DNA from: Tenodera sinensis
Lineage: Eukaryota > Arthropoda > Insecta > Mantodea > Mantidae
Assembly (NCBI GenBank): GCA_030765045.1
Contig: CM060969.1
Coordinates: 42,449,216-42,513,215, forward strand
Direction: 5' to 3'
Length of the DNA: 64,000 nt
In this document: positions 23,306 through 35,720 of the stretch, piece after piece
Layout: every line of letters begins with the position of its first letter
Numbering within the stretch: the first letter of the stretch is position 1
Translations under genes and position numbers: made by a program
Notes under the pieces: model-generated
The model's database searches: none
Seen by the model: the letters and a program-made list of their open reading frames with translations, nothing else
What the model was told of the DNA's origin: nothing

Positions 23306-24879
23306 CTGAAAAATGTAGTGTCGTGGAGTCATGGCTAACGAGATAGGCTACGGCGCGAACTGCAATGACGTAATTCTCCTAGTCCGTCACACTACAATCG
23401 CCTAAAACGTCCATATTCTAAACAACCAAAAATGTGTTTGTTGAATTCATACAAAAGATACAGTTTTATCATGATCATTACTACGTAACTCGATTCGCAC
23501 CGTAGCCTGTCTTTCTCGTTAGCCACGTTGATAACCATTAGGCTTTGAATCTTTATATATGTAAAAGTATCCAAAAAGCACTTTGAATTTTAGTATGATA
23601 TTTTACTATGTATTCTTAAGAACTCATATCTAAGTTACGGAACGTATCACAAGGAGCTCCTCAAAACCAAGACAGGGACAGCAATGGTCGGGGTCTCTAA
23701 CGTTTCCAGATTAAACGTATCCTACATCCCCCAAAGCGGGTACCTGCTCAGTGTCTAGGAACAATGCAACCGACACAGTCTCTAATTAAAAAACAAAACT
23801 TTAATATTGCGTAAATGTTAATCTTCACTGTCCAAGAACCATAAACGATAACCAGTAAATTTTCTAATTTTAATTTTGGGAGATATTTTATATACCTAAC
23901 TTAGACGGAAGAAAGATAAGACTCTATAGATGCGGTATGAACACATTAGCTTCTGCTTAGCTGACTTCCCTATTTATGAAAACTATTTTCTTATAATGTA
24001 AGATAACTTCGTAACTATACTGAAAGAAAAATCTGCAACAAACATGTCAGCTAATGTAGTTCAAATTTGCAGAAATTTGCAATTTCACTATCGGTACCCT
24101 TAACTGAAAAAAATTAAGCAACATCCTTTCTTCATTAATTGATTTGATGAATCAGGCGTAAGTCTTTTGTTCATGTTTCCTGTTATAAACACTATCATTA
24201 TTATTATTGTTTAATATTATTTATACAATATAATACGTAATACGTCTGTCACGACTAATAGTTTATATATTACTAGAATGGTTTTGTTTCTATAAATGTA
24301 GGCCCTAAACCGACGTTGTCTGCGTTTCTTTTTATATTAGCTTTCATCTCTGTCGTTACATAAAATAAAGATCCAAGAAATACTAAGAACCACAGTATTC
24401 CATATTTTTGTAAACTTCAGTTTCTTAGAGCGCATGCCAGTTTCCATACCTGTAATCTCAATTTACCGCATCCTTTGCACGAAAATTCTATTAACAATGA
24501 TGGGATATGCGTGAAGCAATTTCTCCCGTATCTTTTATGAAGTAATTGAATAATGGGAGATGCTTATGTGATCCAGACTTGAGATCCGCACATGTGATAA
24601 CAAATGCCAGACATTCCCATAGGAGCAACGTCCATGGAATAAGCGTTAACACAAAACAAGTGTTTAAAGTGGATTACTGATAGAAGATGCTAAAAGAAGT
24701 ATAAACACCGTATTCTTTTTGTAACCTTTGCCATCAAATTTTGAAGTATTGGAAGAAAACTACGTTTATTTTTTACTCGTTTAGTTCATGATTACCGCTA
24801 TGATCACAATTACCTCGCATACATGTAACTTTTCATTTCCTATTAGGGTTTTTAGTACGTTTCTGAAGTTTAATTGCTT
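23306..24879. other. AT-rich DNA, nothing identified
   Basis: About 1.6 kb without coding, tRNA or tandem-repeat signal that I can support. Confidence 0.4.
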
Positions 24880-25826
<947 letters not shown>

Positions 25827-26668
25827 TTACTTTCTCTACTGGTAAGTATAAATATTATATTCCACCCAAAAATTTGATGTCGAGCATTCACTAGAAATAT
25901 GTTTTGAGACCCCCTGAACGCAAAAAAGCATTTTAGAAAACGGTCCGTGTGTGTGTGTGTATGTGTGTGTGTATGTGTGTGTGTCTGTGTGTCCGTCTGT
26001 GGACAGCATAACTCAACGAAAAGTCGTTTAAAAACACCGAAGTTGGTATTTAAGTTTAATATCTTTCGAGGATGCGACACGAGGATTTTGAAGAAAATTG
26101 CCCCACCCTAAACTACCCTTTCAAAAATTTTGATTTTCTTGAAAATGGCTCTAACGGTTTTGATTAAAATGTCATATGTTTCAGATGTTTGTATGACAAA
26201 TGAAATGTATATTTTGAATTGTAGTCCTATTTACTCTGGACGACTTTTGAATAACTCGTAAACCGTAAGCGGTAGACAAATTCTTAATATACAAACAATG
26301 TAGATCTCACTAAAACACACAATTTATGTGTCAATAAATTTTTTGTTAGTGTGAACCATTTCGGATATATTCCACGTTATTAGTGTCAGTTTCTGAAAAC
26401 CTAAAACTTTCCTGAAATGGAACATTGTTGTTCACTTTTTTATATGTTAAGCGTGCAAAGAGAAGGGAATCTCAAAACTTTAAAAGATTTTACTGTCGCA
26501 CAAAGCCTACTGTATTCTAATATTCCCCTTTCATCTACAAGGAAATAAGCAATAATTTGTAGAAATGTTTACTTCAACTAACACGAACAAGATATACCAA
26601 TAAAAGTTTGTAAGAATGGTTAGTACAAGAGTGGAGAAAGTCATGTGAGTGCAACACAGATTTTTTAT
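25827..26668 (+). repeat. TG-core repeat, full-length reference copy (copy 8)
   Basis: This is the clearest copy. Order: 5' end ACTTTCTCTACTGG; ATTCCACCCAAAAATTTGATG; TTTTGAGACCCCCTGAACG; ACGGTCCG; TG-rich core (25946-25992); GACAGCATAACTC; GAAGTTGGTATTTAAG; GATGCGACACG; CACCCTAAACTACCC; GTAAACCGTAAGCGG (26260s); CAAAGCCTACTGTATTC (26500s); GGTTAGTACAAGAGTGGAG; and 3' end GTGAGTGCAACACAG (26646 on). Both ends carry CTTTCTCTACT-like sequence, inverted at the 3' end (AGTGGAGAAAG). Length is about 840 bases. It has no open frame of note and is probably a non-autonomous element. Class unknown. Confidence 0.8.
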
Positions 26669-26694
26669 TTATTTTATTTTTTTTTTTTTTTTTA

Positions 26695-26795
26695 ATTAAG
26701 GAGGGTCTCAAAGCATCATTTCCGGTGAAACCTCGACATCGTAATTGTGGGTCGAATACAATACTTCCCCTACTAGTAGACAAAATAATAAACCT
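26695..26795 (-). repeat. TG-core repeat, 5' fragment (copy 9)
   Basis: On the minus strand, ACTAGTAGGGGAAGTATTG, then TCGACCCACAATTACGATG, TTTCACCGGAAATG and TTTGAGACCCTCC match the first about 90 bases of the family. It lies just right of the 3' end of copy 8, in the opposite direction, separated by a T-rich run. Confidence 0.7.
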
Positions 26796-27102
26796 ATAGT
26801 AGAAAACCCATAAGCAGAAATAATGAGTACAAAAAATCATGAGTGTAAAACATAGTATTTTTATATATCCATAGTTAGGACTTATTATTTTGTTTACACT
26901 ATAAATAAACTTGTATATTCAGATTGTGGCTTCTAATGTATCTATGATGTCTGTGTTTAGCACTACAATAACTTTATGAATACATCTTTACAGCACAAAC
27001 ATTTGAAGGCAATTGTACCCTGGCAATATATCAGCATTATCCCAGCTGCTGCTGTTTTGGAGGACTAGCTGTTTAAAAATATTAATGACATATTTAAATG
27101 CA

Positions 27103-27140
27103 TATATTTTACCGTATTTTTATATTCGTTGCTACTCAGT
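27103..27140 (+). promoter_or_regulatory. weak core-promoter candidate (TATA + initiator)
   Basis: TATATTTT (27103-27110) lies about 30 bases upstream of an arthropod-type initiator, TCAGT (27136-27140, A at 27138). The spacing is right, but both motifs are short and the region is AT-rich, so chance is likely. Interest comes only from the GC-rich frame and splice donor directly downstream. Confidence 0.2.
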
Positions 27141-27377
27141 GAGGAGATGAGCAAAGTATGGAAGAAGAGTTGGGAGGAGAAAAATGGTGGGGGAAGAGGG
27201 AAAAGAGAGCCAATTAGAAGTGGCAAGATTTATCTCCATAGCAACGGTGGAGCATGTTCCTCAGTGAGGGATTGCCTAGCTTACAATGGCCGCACACTGA
27301 GCGACAGAGAGGACCAAACGATGCGCAAGGAGAGGGACAGAGACGGAGCGATACCTCTCTTTTTACAGAGAAGTCAG
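27138..27377 (+). other. candidate first exon, purine-rich, ending at a splice donor
   Basis: A patch of clearly higher GC content than its flanks carries one open frame from an ATG at 27129. It has exactly 83 codons (Lys/Glu/Arg/Gly-rich, no known domain) before CAG|GTAAGT at 27377/27378, a consensus donor. CCATAGCAAC (27236-27245) resembles an RFX half-site, and CAATGGCCGC and TAATGGCGG resemble YY1 sites. If transcribed, it could be a 5' exon of a gene whose other exons lie outside. No homology is recognised. It could equally be a chance frame or part of an unclassified repeat. Confidence 0.25.
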
Positions 27378-27449
27378 GTAAGTGGGTGGGTGGGTCAAGA
27401 ACCCGAAATAATCCACCAGCCAGCCTATAATGGCGGAAAGATCTCTTAA

Positions 27450-28064
27450 CTTGCTATGAAGACGGTTCAAATTTTACAGCCGCAAGCAAGATTTTAATCT
27501 CCAGCTACGACCAGCACTTATACACATTTCAAAAAAGCATAGAATCTATGTGATTACGCGAGAACAATGCAAATTGCGAAGGCGGAATTACGGATATTTA
27601 AGTTTGAGAACCTGAGTATAGTGCATTGTATCTGCAGTTTCCCTAAATTTTAGGCGGATATTGACTTTAGCTTCAATATATTTTCAGCTAAGACAGGTGT
27701 ATTTCAGATAAGCAAAGTACTTTGAGGAAACTGGCAGAAAATAACCTTATTCATTCTTCCCTTTCTGTTTTTGTTTCCATTTCCGCGTCTGAATTGCTTA
27801 TTTCCCCACTATCATTTAATTTCTTCTATTTCTTCTGGCTCGAATCCTTTTTCGCCATTCATTATTAGCTTCAGTGCATTTATTTACAACCAGTTACTTC
27901 TCATTTAACATACCAACCAATATTTTTCCCTCTTAAAATATTTTCTTCCTACGATTTCTCTCTCTAAAACACCTTCATCGCTTATCTTCTTTGTCAATGC
28001 CTTTTCCTCACTCCTTCGCAACGTTTAAATCTCCGCACACTACCACTTCCCGCAAGGTGCTTTG
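27450..28064. other. unclassified intergenic DNA
   Basis: There is no open frame, repeat head or tandem array. A pyrimidine-rich stretch runs from about 27750 to 28030. Confidence 0.4.
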
Positions 28065-28065
28065 T

Positions 28066-28212
28066 TAAATCTGTTTACTTTCTTTACTGCGAGCAGTAAT
28101 TAGGGGAAGTACTGCATTCGACACAAAATTTCGATGTCGAGATTTCACCGGAAATAAGTTTTGGTGACCCCCCCCCCCCCTTGAACCCCACAAAAGGATT
28201 GTTAGAAAGAGG

Positions 28213-28258
<46 letters not shown>

Positions 28259-28800
28259 TGTGTGTATGTGTGTGTGTAAACAACAACAACAAAAAGTTGG
28301 TTAAAAGCCAAAGTTGGTATTTAAGTTTAATGTCTTTCAAGCATGCGACACGAAAATTTTGAAGAAAATTCCTCCATCTTAAACTACCCTTTCCATAAAA
28401 AATTTTTTCGAAAATTTTGATTTTCTCAAAAATGACTAACGATTTTGATCAAAATGCAATATATTTAAGATATTTTTATAGCAAATTAAATATATATTTT
28501 GAATTTTCTGGCTATAGTAGGTATATGTTGTTCCCTTTACTCTTGATGACTTTTGCACAACAGGTAAGCCGTAATCTTAGTGTACAAAAAATGTGAATCT
28601 CGTTAAAACACACAAGTTGTGTCCAAATGCATTTTCTATGGAGTGCACCATTTTAGAGATATTCCTTGTTATTTGTATGTTTTGCAATACTTATGCTTTT
28701 CTCAAATGGGGGCGTTATTCACTTTCTTATTCTTGGCCGTGCAAAGAGATAAAAAACATATCATGGAGACATTTAATTTAAATTTTCCTTAGCCAAGACT
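28066..28800 (+). repeat. TG-core repeat (copy 10), 3' truncated
   Basis: The 5' part reads TTTACTTTCTTTACTGCGAG, GTAATTAGGGGAAGTAC, TTCGATGTCGAGATTTCACC, then a run of 13 C and GAACCCCAC. The TG core is at 28214-28278. Next come AAAGTTGGTATTTAAG, GCATGCGACACG, CCATCTTAAACTACCC, AGATATTCCTTGTTATT and CAAATGGGGGCGTTATTCAC. The match stops near 28790, before the 3' third seen in copy 8. Confidence 0.8.
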
Positions 28801-29126
28801 GATTTTAGGGACTGGGAGTCTTATAAGATATTGAATAGTTATAACTGAAGAAATAATAGGGCAAGACTGCAGCTTTAAGTACTTTACGTGTCATACAATA
28901 AAAATAAAGAACTAGATATAAAACTGAAGAAATGGAGAAAACTGAATGAAGCATAACGGAAAATATTAAACAACAAGACCTCAAAAACAACATCAATGTA
29001 ATTCTATAAAGAAGGCCTAGGTCAGTCCCGGAATACCCTGAGTGCCTTCATTTTTTTTACTTCTAACATATAGTTATCAATACAACGCTGTGAGCATGCT
29101 GTGCTCAGTGAGCACCAGATCCCCAG

Positions 29127-29628
<502 letters not shown>

Positions 29629-29635
29629 CAAGAGA

Positions 29636-29895
29636 AGAAGAAGAAGAAGAGGAGGAAGAGGAAGTAGAATTTCCCAGATCAAACCACCTGTCGTAGAGCA
29701 GGAACTGAGTCCGGACATCCGGTTCTTTTTGGGGATGTAGGTATATAATCTGGGAAGGTCCAAGAGGCAGAGATCTCACCATCTGCACCTCAGTACGTAA
29801 TGATGATGGCAATGATTGGTGTATCAATAATAATAACAATAATAATAACAATAAAAAAATAATAACAATAATAATAACAATAACAACAACAATAC
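29636..29895. repeat. AAG/GAG-rich patch, then imperfect AAT/AAC repeats
   Basis: A purine-rich (AAG)n/(GAG)n patch lies at 29632-29665, followed by about 150 bases of unassigned GC-richer DNA. A second imperfect (AAT/AAC)n stretch runs from 29828 to 29895. Confidence 0.6.
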
Positions 29896-30099
29896 CTGTT
29901 GAATTTATTCAACGACACTGACAATTTTATAAAAGAAATAAATTAAAGTTTTTACTGATTTAAAGGAAACGTGGAAGTTGTTACAACAATGTATGTGTGC
30001 AGGAAGTCTAGTTGAAGGTATTTTGAATTTAATGCCGCATATTGATGACATTGTCTTTGAAGTAGGTAATTACTCCTAAGTAATCAATCAAGTACGCTC

Positions 30100-30330
30100 G
30101 TTTCATGTGCTGTTAATCTATGGATTTGTTTACATTGGGTTTTCATTATTAATATGTATTTTCACACCCTCATTCACACTTCCAGGCTCTTAGAAGGATG
30201 GGAAATAATTCACTTTCCAGCCGGGAATCGAACCCGGGACCTCTAGGTTTGACAACCGAATGTTATTTTATTTCGTGTATTGGTAGCGCTTATAAGCCAC
30301 TGTAATATTCCTCATTAGAGGCACTTCTCC
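30100..30330 (-). mobile_element. SINE family E, degraded copy
   Basis: On the minus strand a B box, CCCGGGTTCGATTCCCGG (30221-30238), is clear. Downstream, ATAGATTAACAGCACATGAAA corresponds to the body motif GTAGATTTACAGCACATAAAA of the copy at 31235. The A-box region (30290-30330) is disrupted. Confidence 0.6.
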
Positions 30331-31234
30331 ATAACAATACTGTTATCCACTTGCTTCTAACGTCACTGCCAACCACTGCAATCAGCACATTGCCATCTGC
30401 ACACATTCCCACGCAGTTTAAAGCGAAAATATCGATTCCTGTATATGAAACAAAGCTACTATGTTTATTTAATTATTAGTTTTAATACTACAAATAATAT
30501 TCAATGTGTCTTCAAATTTCTATGTTTCAAATGTGTTTTAAACTTGACATATTCGTATGAAACAAGAGTGTCATGGCAATTCAGATGTTCGTTTGAATAT
30601 AGTTGCATGTTTATTTTGCCATTATGCTCTCGTTGCATAATGTACTATTATAGGTAGGAATCTTGGCATTCCTTGCTAGAAACAAGTGTTGTGTACAAAG
30701 AAAGTACAGTTAATCACTGTGACACTTTATCTCCAAATAATACCACGAATAACTGGACACCATACGACGCCTTCAAATTATCTCACTATGGAGAGAAAAC
30801 CAGACCAGCAACATTAAGAAAATGAGTATTCAAAGTTTATTCCGTTGTCATTTGGAGTACATCGTTAGCCACTTACTCCTTAACGGAGAACTCTGGATAA
30901 CGAACAGTATCACAGAGTCCCCTTCCGTTATATTTTAACGGAACTATCCAAAATCAATACCCACCTCCATGTTCCTTGTTATCTGAACTCGACTGCTTAT
31001 CTCTCAACACAGAATCATCGAAAAAACGATCGATATATGCGTTCGACATCGGGGTGAAACGTGAGGAATCGATATTGAGGCTAACTAGGGAATATCCAGC
31101 ATCTTCAGTAACGAGAATGCCCTCAGTGTTATAAAGCAAACAGAAGTGAACATCTTTTAGTTCATGAACCAGGAATTGATGTTCTGGCAACGAAAGAGAT
31201 TATAAAGAATAATTAGACTTTTCTTACGTTATGA
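30331..31234. other. unclassified DNA
   Basis: The open frames here (70 codons plus at 30445, 78 codons minus at 31190) show no domain. The latter (CLLYNTEGILVTEDAG region) has a relatively even composition and might derive from a coding sequence, but I cannot name it. Confidence 0.35.
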
Positions 31235-31470
31235 TCAGGTTAGAGAGTCTAGTTGCACTGTCCTGAGGATCTTTTATGTGCTGTAAATCTACAATACGGG
31301 ACTAACGGCTTTACTTCTCTTCTGAAGGAAACCATATTAAGTCCATATTAAGGAAAAGTCCATTGCCTGTCGCCGGATTTGAACCCGTGATTTCGGGAAC
31401 CAGAGGCTAGCATATTACCTACCACCGAAGGACAACTTCCTATCAACTGAGCTATCTACACCGATAATAC
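31235..31470 (-). mobile_element. tRNA-derived SINE, family E
   Basis: On the minus strand the A box GATAGCTCAGTTGATAGG lies near 31460. A long anticodon-region insertion follows, then B box GGGTTCAAATCC (31376-31387). The body has CCTTCAGAAGAGAAGTAAAG, GTCCCGTATTGTAGATTTAC and AGCACATAAAAGATCC. It shares the GTAGATTTAC...CA-GTAAAAGA body motif with the copy at 62682. Confidence 0.8.
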
Positions 31471-31539
31471 CTCCAGTAAAGTGAAGTAGAGAGAAAAATG
31501 AGCTTTCTAAAGAATTAGTACTTAAAAATAAGCGTCGTT

Positions 31540-31710
31540 AAAGAAAGTAACGTGAATGTAACAAATCCAACTTTTATTCGACGTTTCGTTCCATAATTAT
31601 GCCCCTCTCCATCTCCCTTCTCTCTCGCTCTCTTCCTCTCTCATACACACAAATACACACACAGGCCTCGTGTCTTTGAGCTGAAGCAATGAAATTTTGG
31701 GATCAAATGT
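31540..31710. other. TG-core 3'-end-like motif and CT/CA tract
   Basis: GAAAGTAACGTGAATGTAAC (31550-31569) resembles the 3' end of the TG-core family and the unit of the tandem array at 37150. A CT-rich stretch with ACACACAAATACACACAC follows. Confidence 0.4.
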
Positions 31711-31721
31711 TGAATACAACG

Positions 31722-32512
31722 TCTAGTAATTAGGGGAAGTATTGTATTCGACCGAAAAATTCGATGTCGAAATTTCACCGCAAATACCTTATATATTTCG
31801 AAGCCCCCTGAATCCGAAGTTTTTTTTTTAGAAAAAGTCCATGTGTGTGTCTGTGTGTGTGTTTATGAACAGCATAACCTAAAAACAAAAAGTCGGTTAA
31901 AAATCCTTCAAGGATGGAACACGAAGATTTTCTCCAACCTAAACTACTATGTACATGGAAAATGTTTCAAAATTTTTATTCTGTGAGATATGGCTCTGGC
32001 ACTTCTGATTAAAATCTCACATGTTTAAGAATTTTTGTGGCAAATGAAGTGTAAGTTTTGAATTTTTTGTCTATAGCCCATGTAATCCTGTTTACTCTTG
32101 CTGACTTACATAACTGGAAGTAGACCAAATCTTACGAAGCCAAAAATTTAAATCTAAATAAAGCACAGAATTTATATCCAAATACATCTTTTTTGTGGAG
32201 GGAACAATTTCGGAGATATTCCTTGTTATTAGTGTGAATTTTGCAATACTTATATTTTTCTCAAATGGAAGGTCGTTATTCACTTGGTTGTGCAAAGAGA
32301 AAGGAGTTTTGCACGCTTCATATAGGGACCAGGTTTAAAAGATTTGACTATCGCTCAAAGCCTACTGTATTCTCATATCCCCTTGTACCTACAAGAAAAT
32401 TAGGAATAAGACAATTCCTGCAAATGTTTATCTCGACTAAGGTGAAGAAGATGGAAGAATAAGAGTTTGTAAGAATGGTTAGTACAAGAGTTAGTACTTA
32501 TTGTTAGTAAGT
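31722..32512 (+). repeat. TG-core repeat, nearly complete (copy 11)
   Basis: It begins with CTAGTAATTAGGGGAAGTA, then CGATGTCGAAATTTCACCG. A short TG core lies at 31842-31862, followed by GAACAGCATAACC. It runs through AGATATTCCTTGTTATTAG, CTCAAAGCCTACTG, CTTGTACCTACAAG, CGACTAAGGTGAAGAAG and AGAATGGTTAGTACAAGAG. The terminal GTGCAAC motif is missing. Confidence 0.8.
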
Positions 32513-33087
32513 TTAGAGAACGAAGGGAAAAGGTTACGGCGGAGAATCCTTCTACAAAACCGACTTCCAGCAAATAAATTAATTTTGCAAGTATCTTCGT
32601 TCGGTGCACCCATATTTCACTGTGGCAGTTGGATTCGGATAAGGATTCCTGGGAATATTATAAATTCTGTGTGCAGATACATGAAGATCGAAGCACAGTG
32701 GGTGCTCGACAAGCTGGTCCAGCCACCATACACCGGCGGGCAGAGAAGTGGTTTTACAACATTCTTCGCACTTGTTCTTTTCCAAACCTCCCGCTTGATG
32801 CTGCGTCTTTTTGTTTAGGAAGACTGCCGAAACTATAGACCATGAACCAAGCGTTCATGAGAACACACACGACTCAACTTTCCTTGCAAAACTTACACGC
32901 CTCTCTCTGCATGATACTAGTGATCTCAGACTTGGTTCATACTTCGCGCATACCAAATGGTTCCACTTCCAAATATGCAAATACGACAGACTATTCTCCT
33001 GGCTACATTTTGTCTTGAAAATTAAACATTTTATTTGCAAAAATTAGGTTTTTATAGTAGCATTTACTTTATCCTCACGTTCCTACA
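32513..33087. other. GC-richer unclassified segment
   Basis: Bases 32560-32830 are markedly less AT-rich than the flanks and carry overlapping open frames on both strands (105 codons plus, 68 codons minus). I recognise no domain. It could be an unclassified mobile element or a fragment of a gene. Confidence 0.35.
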
Positions 33088-33225
33088 GTGTGTTGCGTTG
33101 AACTCAAAAAAATAATATAGAAATTTCACTGGAAATACAGATTTTGAGATTCAAAAGCAAAAGAAAGCATTTCTCCTTCCTCTACTGCGTACTTAAAGTA
33201 CAAGAAGTATTGTTTTATTCGTCTA
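33088..33225 (+). repeat. TG-core repeat, two 5' fragments (copy 12)
   Basis: AGAAATTTCACTGGAAATAC and TTTTGAGATTC with AGAAAGCATTT match the 5' quarter of the family. At 33180 a second 5' start (CCTCTACTGCGTACTTAAAG, then AGAAGTATTGTTTTATTCG) follows directly, as if two truncated copies were joined. Confidence 0.5.
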
Positions 33226-33364
33226 CACTTTAAGGATTAGGGTTTTCACCTATTGCGTCTTCGCATTTTGCTTTATTCCCATATTTTTCTGGGGCGTCCG
33301 ATGTCTCTTTTCCCTACTGGATTGTATATCTTGCTTAAAAGAAGTATCCTTTCCTCACTCATGC

Positions 33365-33611
33365 GGGTGGCGGCGCCGTGGCCGAGCAGTTAGCGCGCTC
33401 GCCTACCACCTAGGCGGCCCGGGTTCGATCCCAGGGACCCGCATGTGGTATTCGTGGTGGACGAAGCGGTGTCTGGGCGGGTTTTCTCCGGGTTCTCCGG
33501 TTTCCCCCGCCATCTCATTCCACCGGTGCTCCATCTTCATTCCATATATCATCAGTGTCACCGCCTGTGGTGCCGTAGTAGTAAAAGCGGGCGTTAAACA
33601 CTACACACACA
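33365..33611 (+). mobile_element. tRNA-derived SINE, family A, with target duplication
   Basis: The head is at 33371-33444: A box TGGCCGAGCAGTTAGCGC, a perfect CGCCT/AGGCG anticodon-like stem around ACCACCT (33400-33416), and B box GGTTCGATCCCAGG. The body is GTGGTATTCGTGG, GGACGAAGCGGTGTCTGGGC and a TTTCTCCGGGTTCTCCGG block, ending in GGGCGTTAAACACTACACAC. CACTCATGC occurs on both sides (33356-33364 and 33612-33620), a probable 9-base target duplication. This is the best-preserved family A copy. Confidence 0.9.
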
Positions 33612-33660
33612 CACTCATGCAGTTCTGGTGCTCTTTCTATTTATATTTATTTTCTTCGAT

Positions 33661-33865
33661 TTTGTCCTTTAACTAAAAAATATTCAGTTCTTCTCTGATT
33701 GTTTGGTTTGTTATTAATTCCGGTCTAATTTAGCCTTTAGTTCTTCGTAAAAATCTCATTTCCGCTGTCTGGATTTTCCGATTGTCGTTTTCTTTCAATA
33801 TCCACGATCTGCTGCCGTACATGAGTACGGAGACCGCCATGGCCTTATAAAACTTTATTTTTGTT
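33661..33865 (-). mobile_element. LINE reverse transcriptase C-terminal fragment
   Basis: One minus-strand frame reads KFYKAMAVSVLMYGSRSW (33858-33805), then LKENDNRKIQTAEMRFLRR, a stop, and TIREELNIF. This is the canonical block order of insect non-LTR polymerase C-termini. As with the 2670/3015 pair, it lies tail-to-tail just right of a family A SINE. A single stop interrupts the frame, so it is relatively young compared with the other LINE pieces. Confidence 0.85.
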
Positions 33866-33944
33866 TGTTTACTTGTTTTGTTTTTTTAGAGTTCTTGTTA
33901 TGGTTCCAAATAGGTAGGTATGTGTTGAAACGTGTTTATCTTTT

Positions 33945-34038
33945 TAAGAAGTATTATATTCCACTCAATTGTGTTGGACTTCTTCACCAGAAATATACGT
34001 TCAGAGGCTCAGAACTCCCAAAGGCTTTTAAGAAACAG

Positions 34039-34125
<87 letters not shown>

Positions 34126-34355
34126 GAGAGAAATAGAGAACATTATAACGGAAATACGAAAACTAATTTAAATACCAAACTTGCTATTTAAGTTCAGTGG
34201 CTTCTAAGAAAGGCATACCAAATTTTAAATAAAATCCTCCTACCCCAAAATATCTTTCACATTGAAAATGTTGGTTTTCTTAAAAGTTATTCATAACGAT
34301 TTTAATTAAAATATCGTATGTTTAAGATATTTTAGCGACAAATTATATATACATC
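33945..34355 (+). repeat. TG-core repeat with (TG)n(GA)n(G)n core (copy 13)
   Basis: AGTATTATATTCCACTCAATTG, then TTCACCAGAAATATACG precede the core. The core is 24 TG units, about 13 GA units and a run of nine or ten G (34039-34127). Next come GAACATTATAACGG, TACCAAACTTGCTATTTAAG, ATCCTCCTACCCCAAAATA and ATGTTTAAGATATTTTAGCG. It stops at about 34355. Confidence 0.75.
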
Positions 34356-34519
34356 AATAATTTGATAAGACTAATTGCTAAGCCTTGAGATTTTGTAAGG
34401 CACTTTATTTTTGTAAGGCACTTTGTATAGTTTTGTTTATCTAATAAACCACAAGATTTATGCAAAACTTGTTCATAAAAAGCATAACATTTAAAAACAT
34501 AAAACATAACATTTGTTTT

Positions 34520-34815
34520 GCAGGATAGTATGCTCTCAGAGAACACCTCAGGAAGGGAGAGGAAACGAATCCTGCCTGCAGACGGTTTCAAAAGGCACAT
34601 GAGACAAAAATATAGAAACCAGGACTCGAACCAAGGCACAATGGTACTCTACATCATCGAAGCTAGAGCTATGGACGCATCACTGTGATGGTTTACCAAA
34701 ACTGAAAGCTTTTTGAGCAGCTGAGTGATGCAATTACCCCATCGGGAGTCGAACCGCGACTCTCGATTTGTAACCATTTGCGTAATCGATTGATCCACCA
34801 TGCCCCAGAGCTTTT
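34520..34815 (-). mobile_element. dimeric tRNA-like SINE candidate
   Basis: The minus-strand head near 34812-34735 has an A-box-like GCATGGTGGATCAATCG and B box GCGGTTCGACTCCCG. About 75 bases further a second tRNA-like block follows, with TAGCTCTAGCTTCGATG and CTTGGTTCGAGTCCTGG (34625-34640). Two B boxes in tandem suggest a dimeric SINE or one SINE inserted in another. No other copy of this arrangement is seen in the window. Confidence 0.5.
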
Positions 34816-34829
34816 TCCGAACATTAAAG

Positions 34830-35410
34830 CAAAATAAATAAATAAACATGTAACATTCACGGTACTAGTTAGTACAGTTATTTTTCATTCAAACTGTTCT
34901 TTGTCACGAGCTTCATAAATCTGAATAACGCTATTAATCAGGAGAGCCAACACAACAATGACAAGATTCCTTACATCCTCGGCCACAAATTGTTATATGA
35001 AGAGGGACATTGTTCGTAGCTTGTTTCATTTCCCACTTGTTGGGATGATATATGAGAGATAAGGGGGGCATGAAGAAGAGACCCCCAGGTTATTAAATAA
35101 AGCTTGCTATTACAAGGAAAGTGCGCATTGTCACGTGGTACGAAGCCTAATCGCAACTTCACACGCGATCTTGGGGGTGCCTCGCCCGGATATTCTCAGC
35201 ATCGGCTGCCATGTTCCTCTCACGGTGCACTAGTTCAAATAACCTCAAGTAAACTATTAATAGATACTTACCTGGGTTTCCTTAAAAATACTTCGTGACT
35301 TTAATGCATGAAAATTGGCTCTTTTTCTTCGTTCATCCAGTATAAACCTCAAAGACATAAAGGGAATAAATATACCTACATTTAGTTTGTAATAGAGGAT
35401 GTTAACACAG
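34830..35410. other. unclassified DNA
   Basis: GC-richer pieces at 34970-35240 carry overlapping short frames with no known domain. No repeat head is recognised. Confidence 0.35.
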
Positions 35411-35414
35411 AACA

Positions 35415-35720
35415 GTGAAGGGGAATACAAATGTGATTTCTGATCACATTTATAATTGCAAATGGGTAAGGTCAAAATTAGGAGTCTGCCCTCTTAGTGA
35501 CATAATTAAATCAAAACGACTAAGATGGTTCTGGCACGTGGTACGAATGGACAATGAAAGATACCCAAAGCAACTAAGATCCGAAGGGAAAAGGCCTGGG
35601 AGGAAGGAATCCAAGACATAATAAAAGATGAGGGAATTGAATGCAAAAAAAGCAAAATTAATTGCTAAGGACAGGACTACATGGTAAGCTCTCTTTAAAT
35701 CCTTTACACCAGCTAGTAGA
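35415..35720 (+). mobile_element. LINE C-terminal fragment
   Basis: An open frame from 35415 contains KSKRLRWFWHVVRMDNERYP followed by KQLRSEGKRPGRK. This is the LRWxGHVxRMxxxRxPK...RGRP block that ends many insect LINE polymerases. After a frameshift, KLIAKDRTTW (35650s) matches the following AxDRxxWR block. The 3' end of the element is not defined. Confidence 0.8.
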
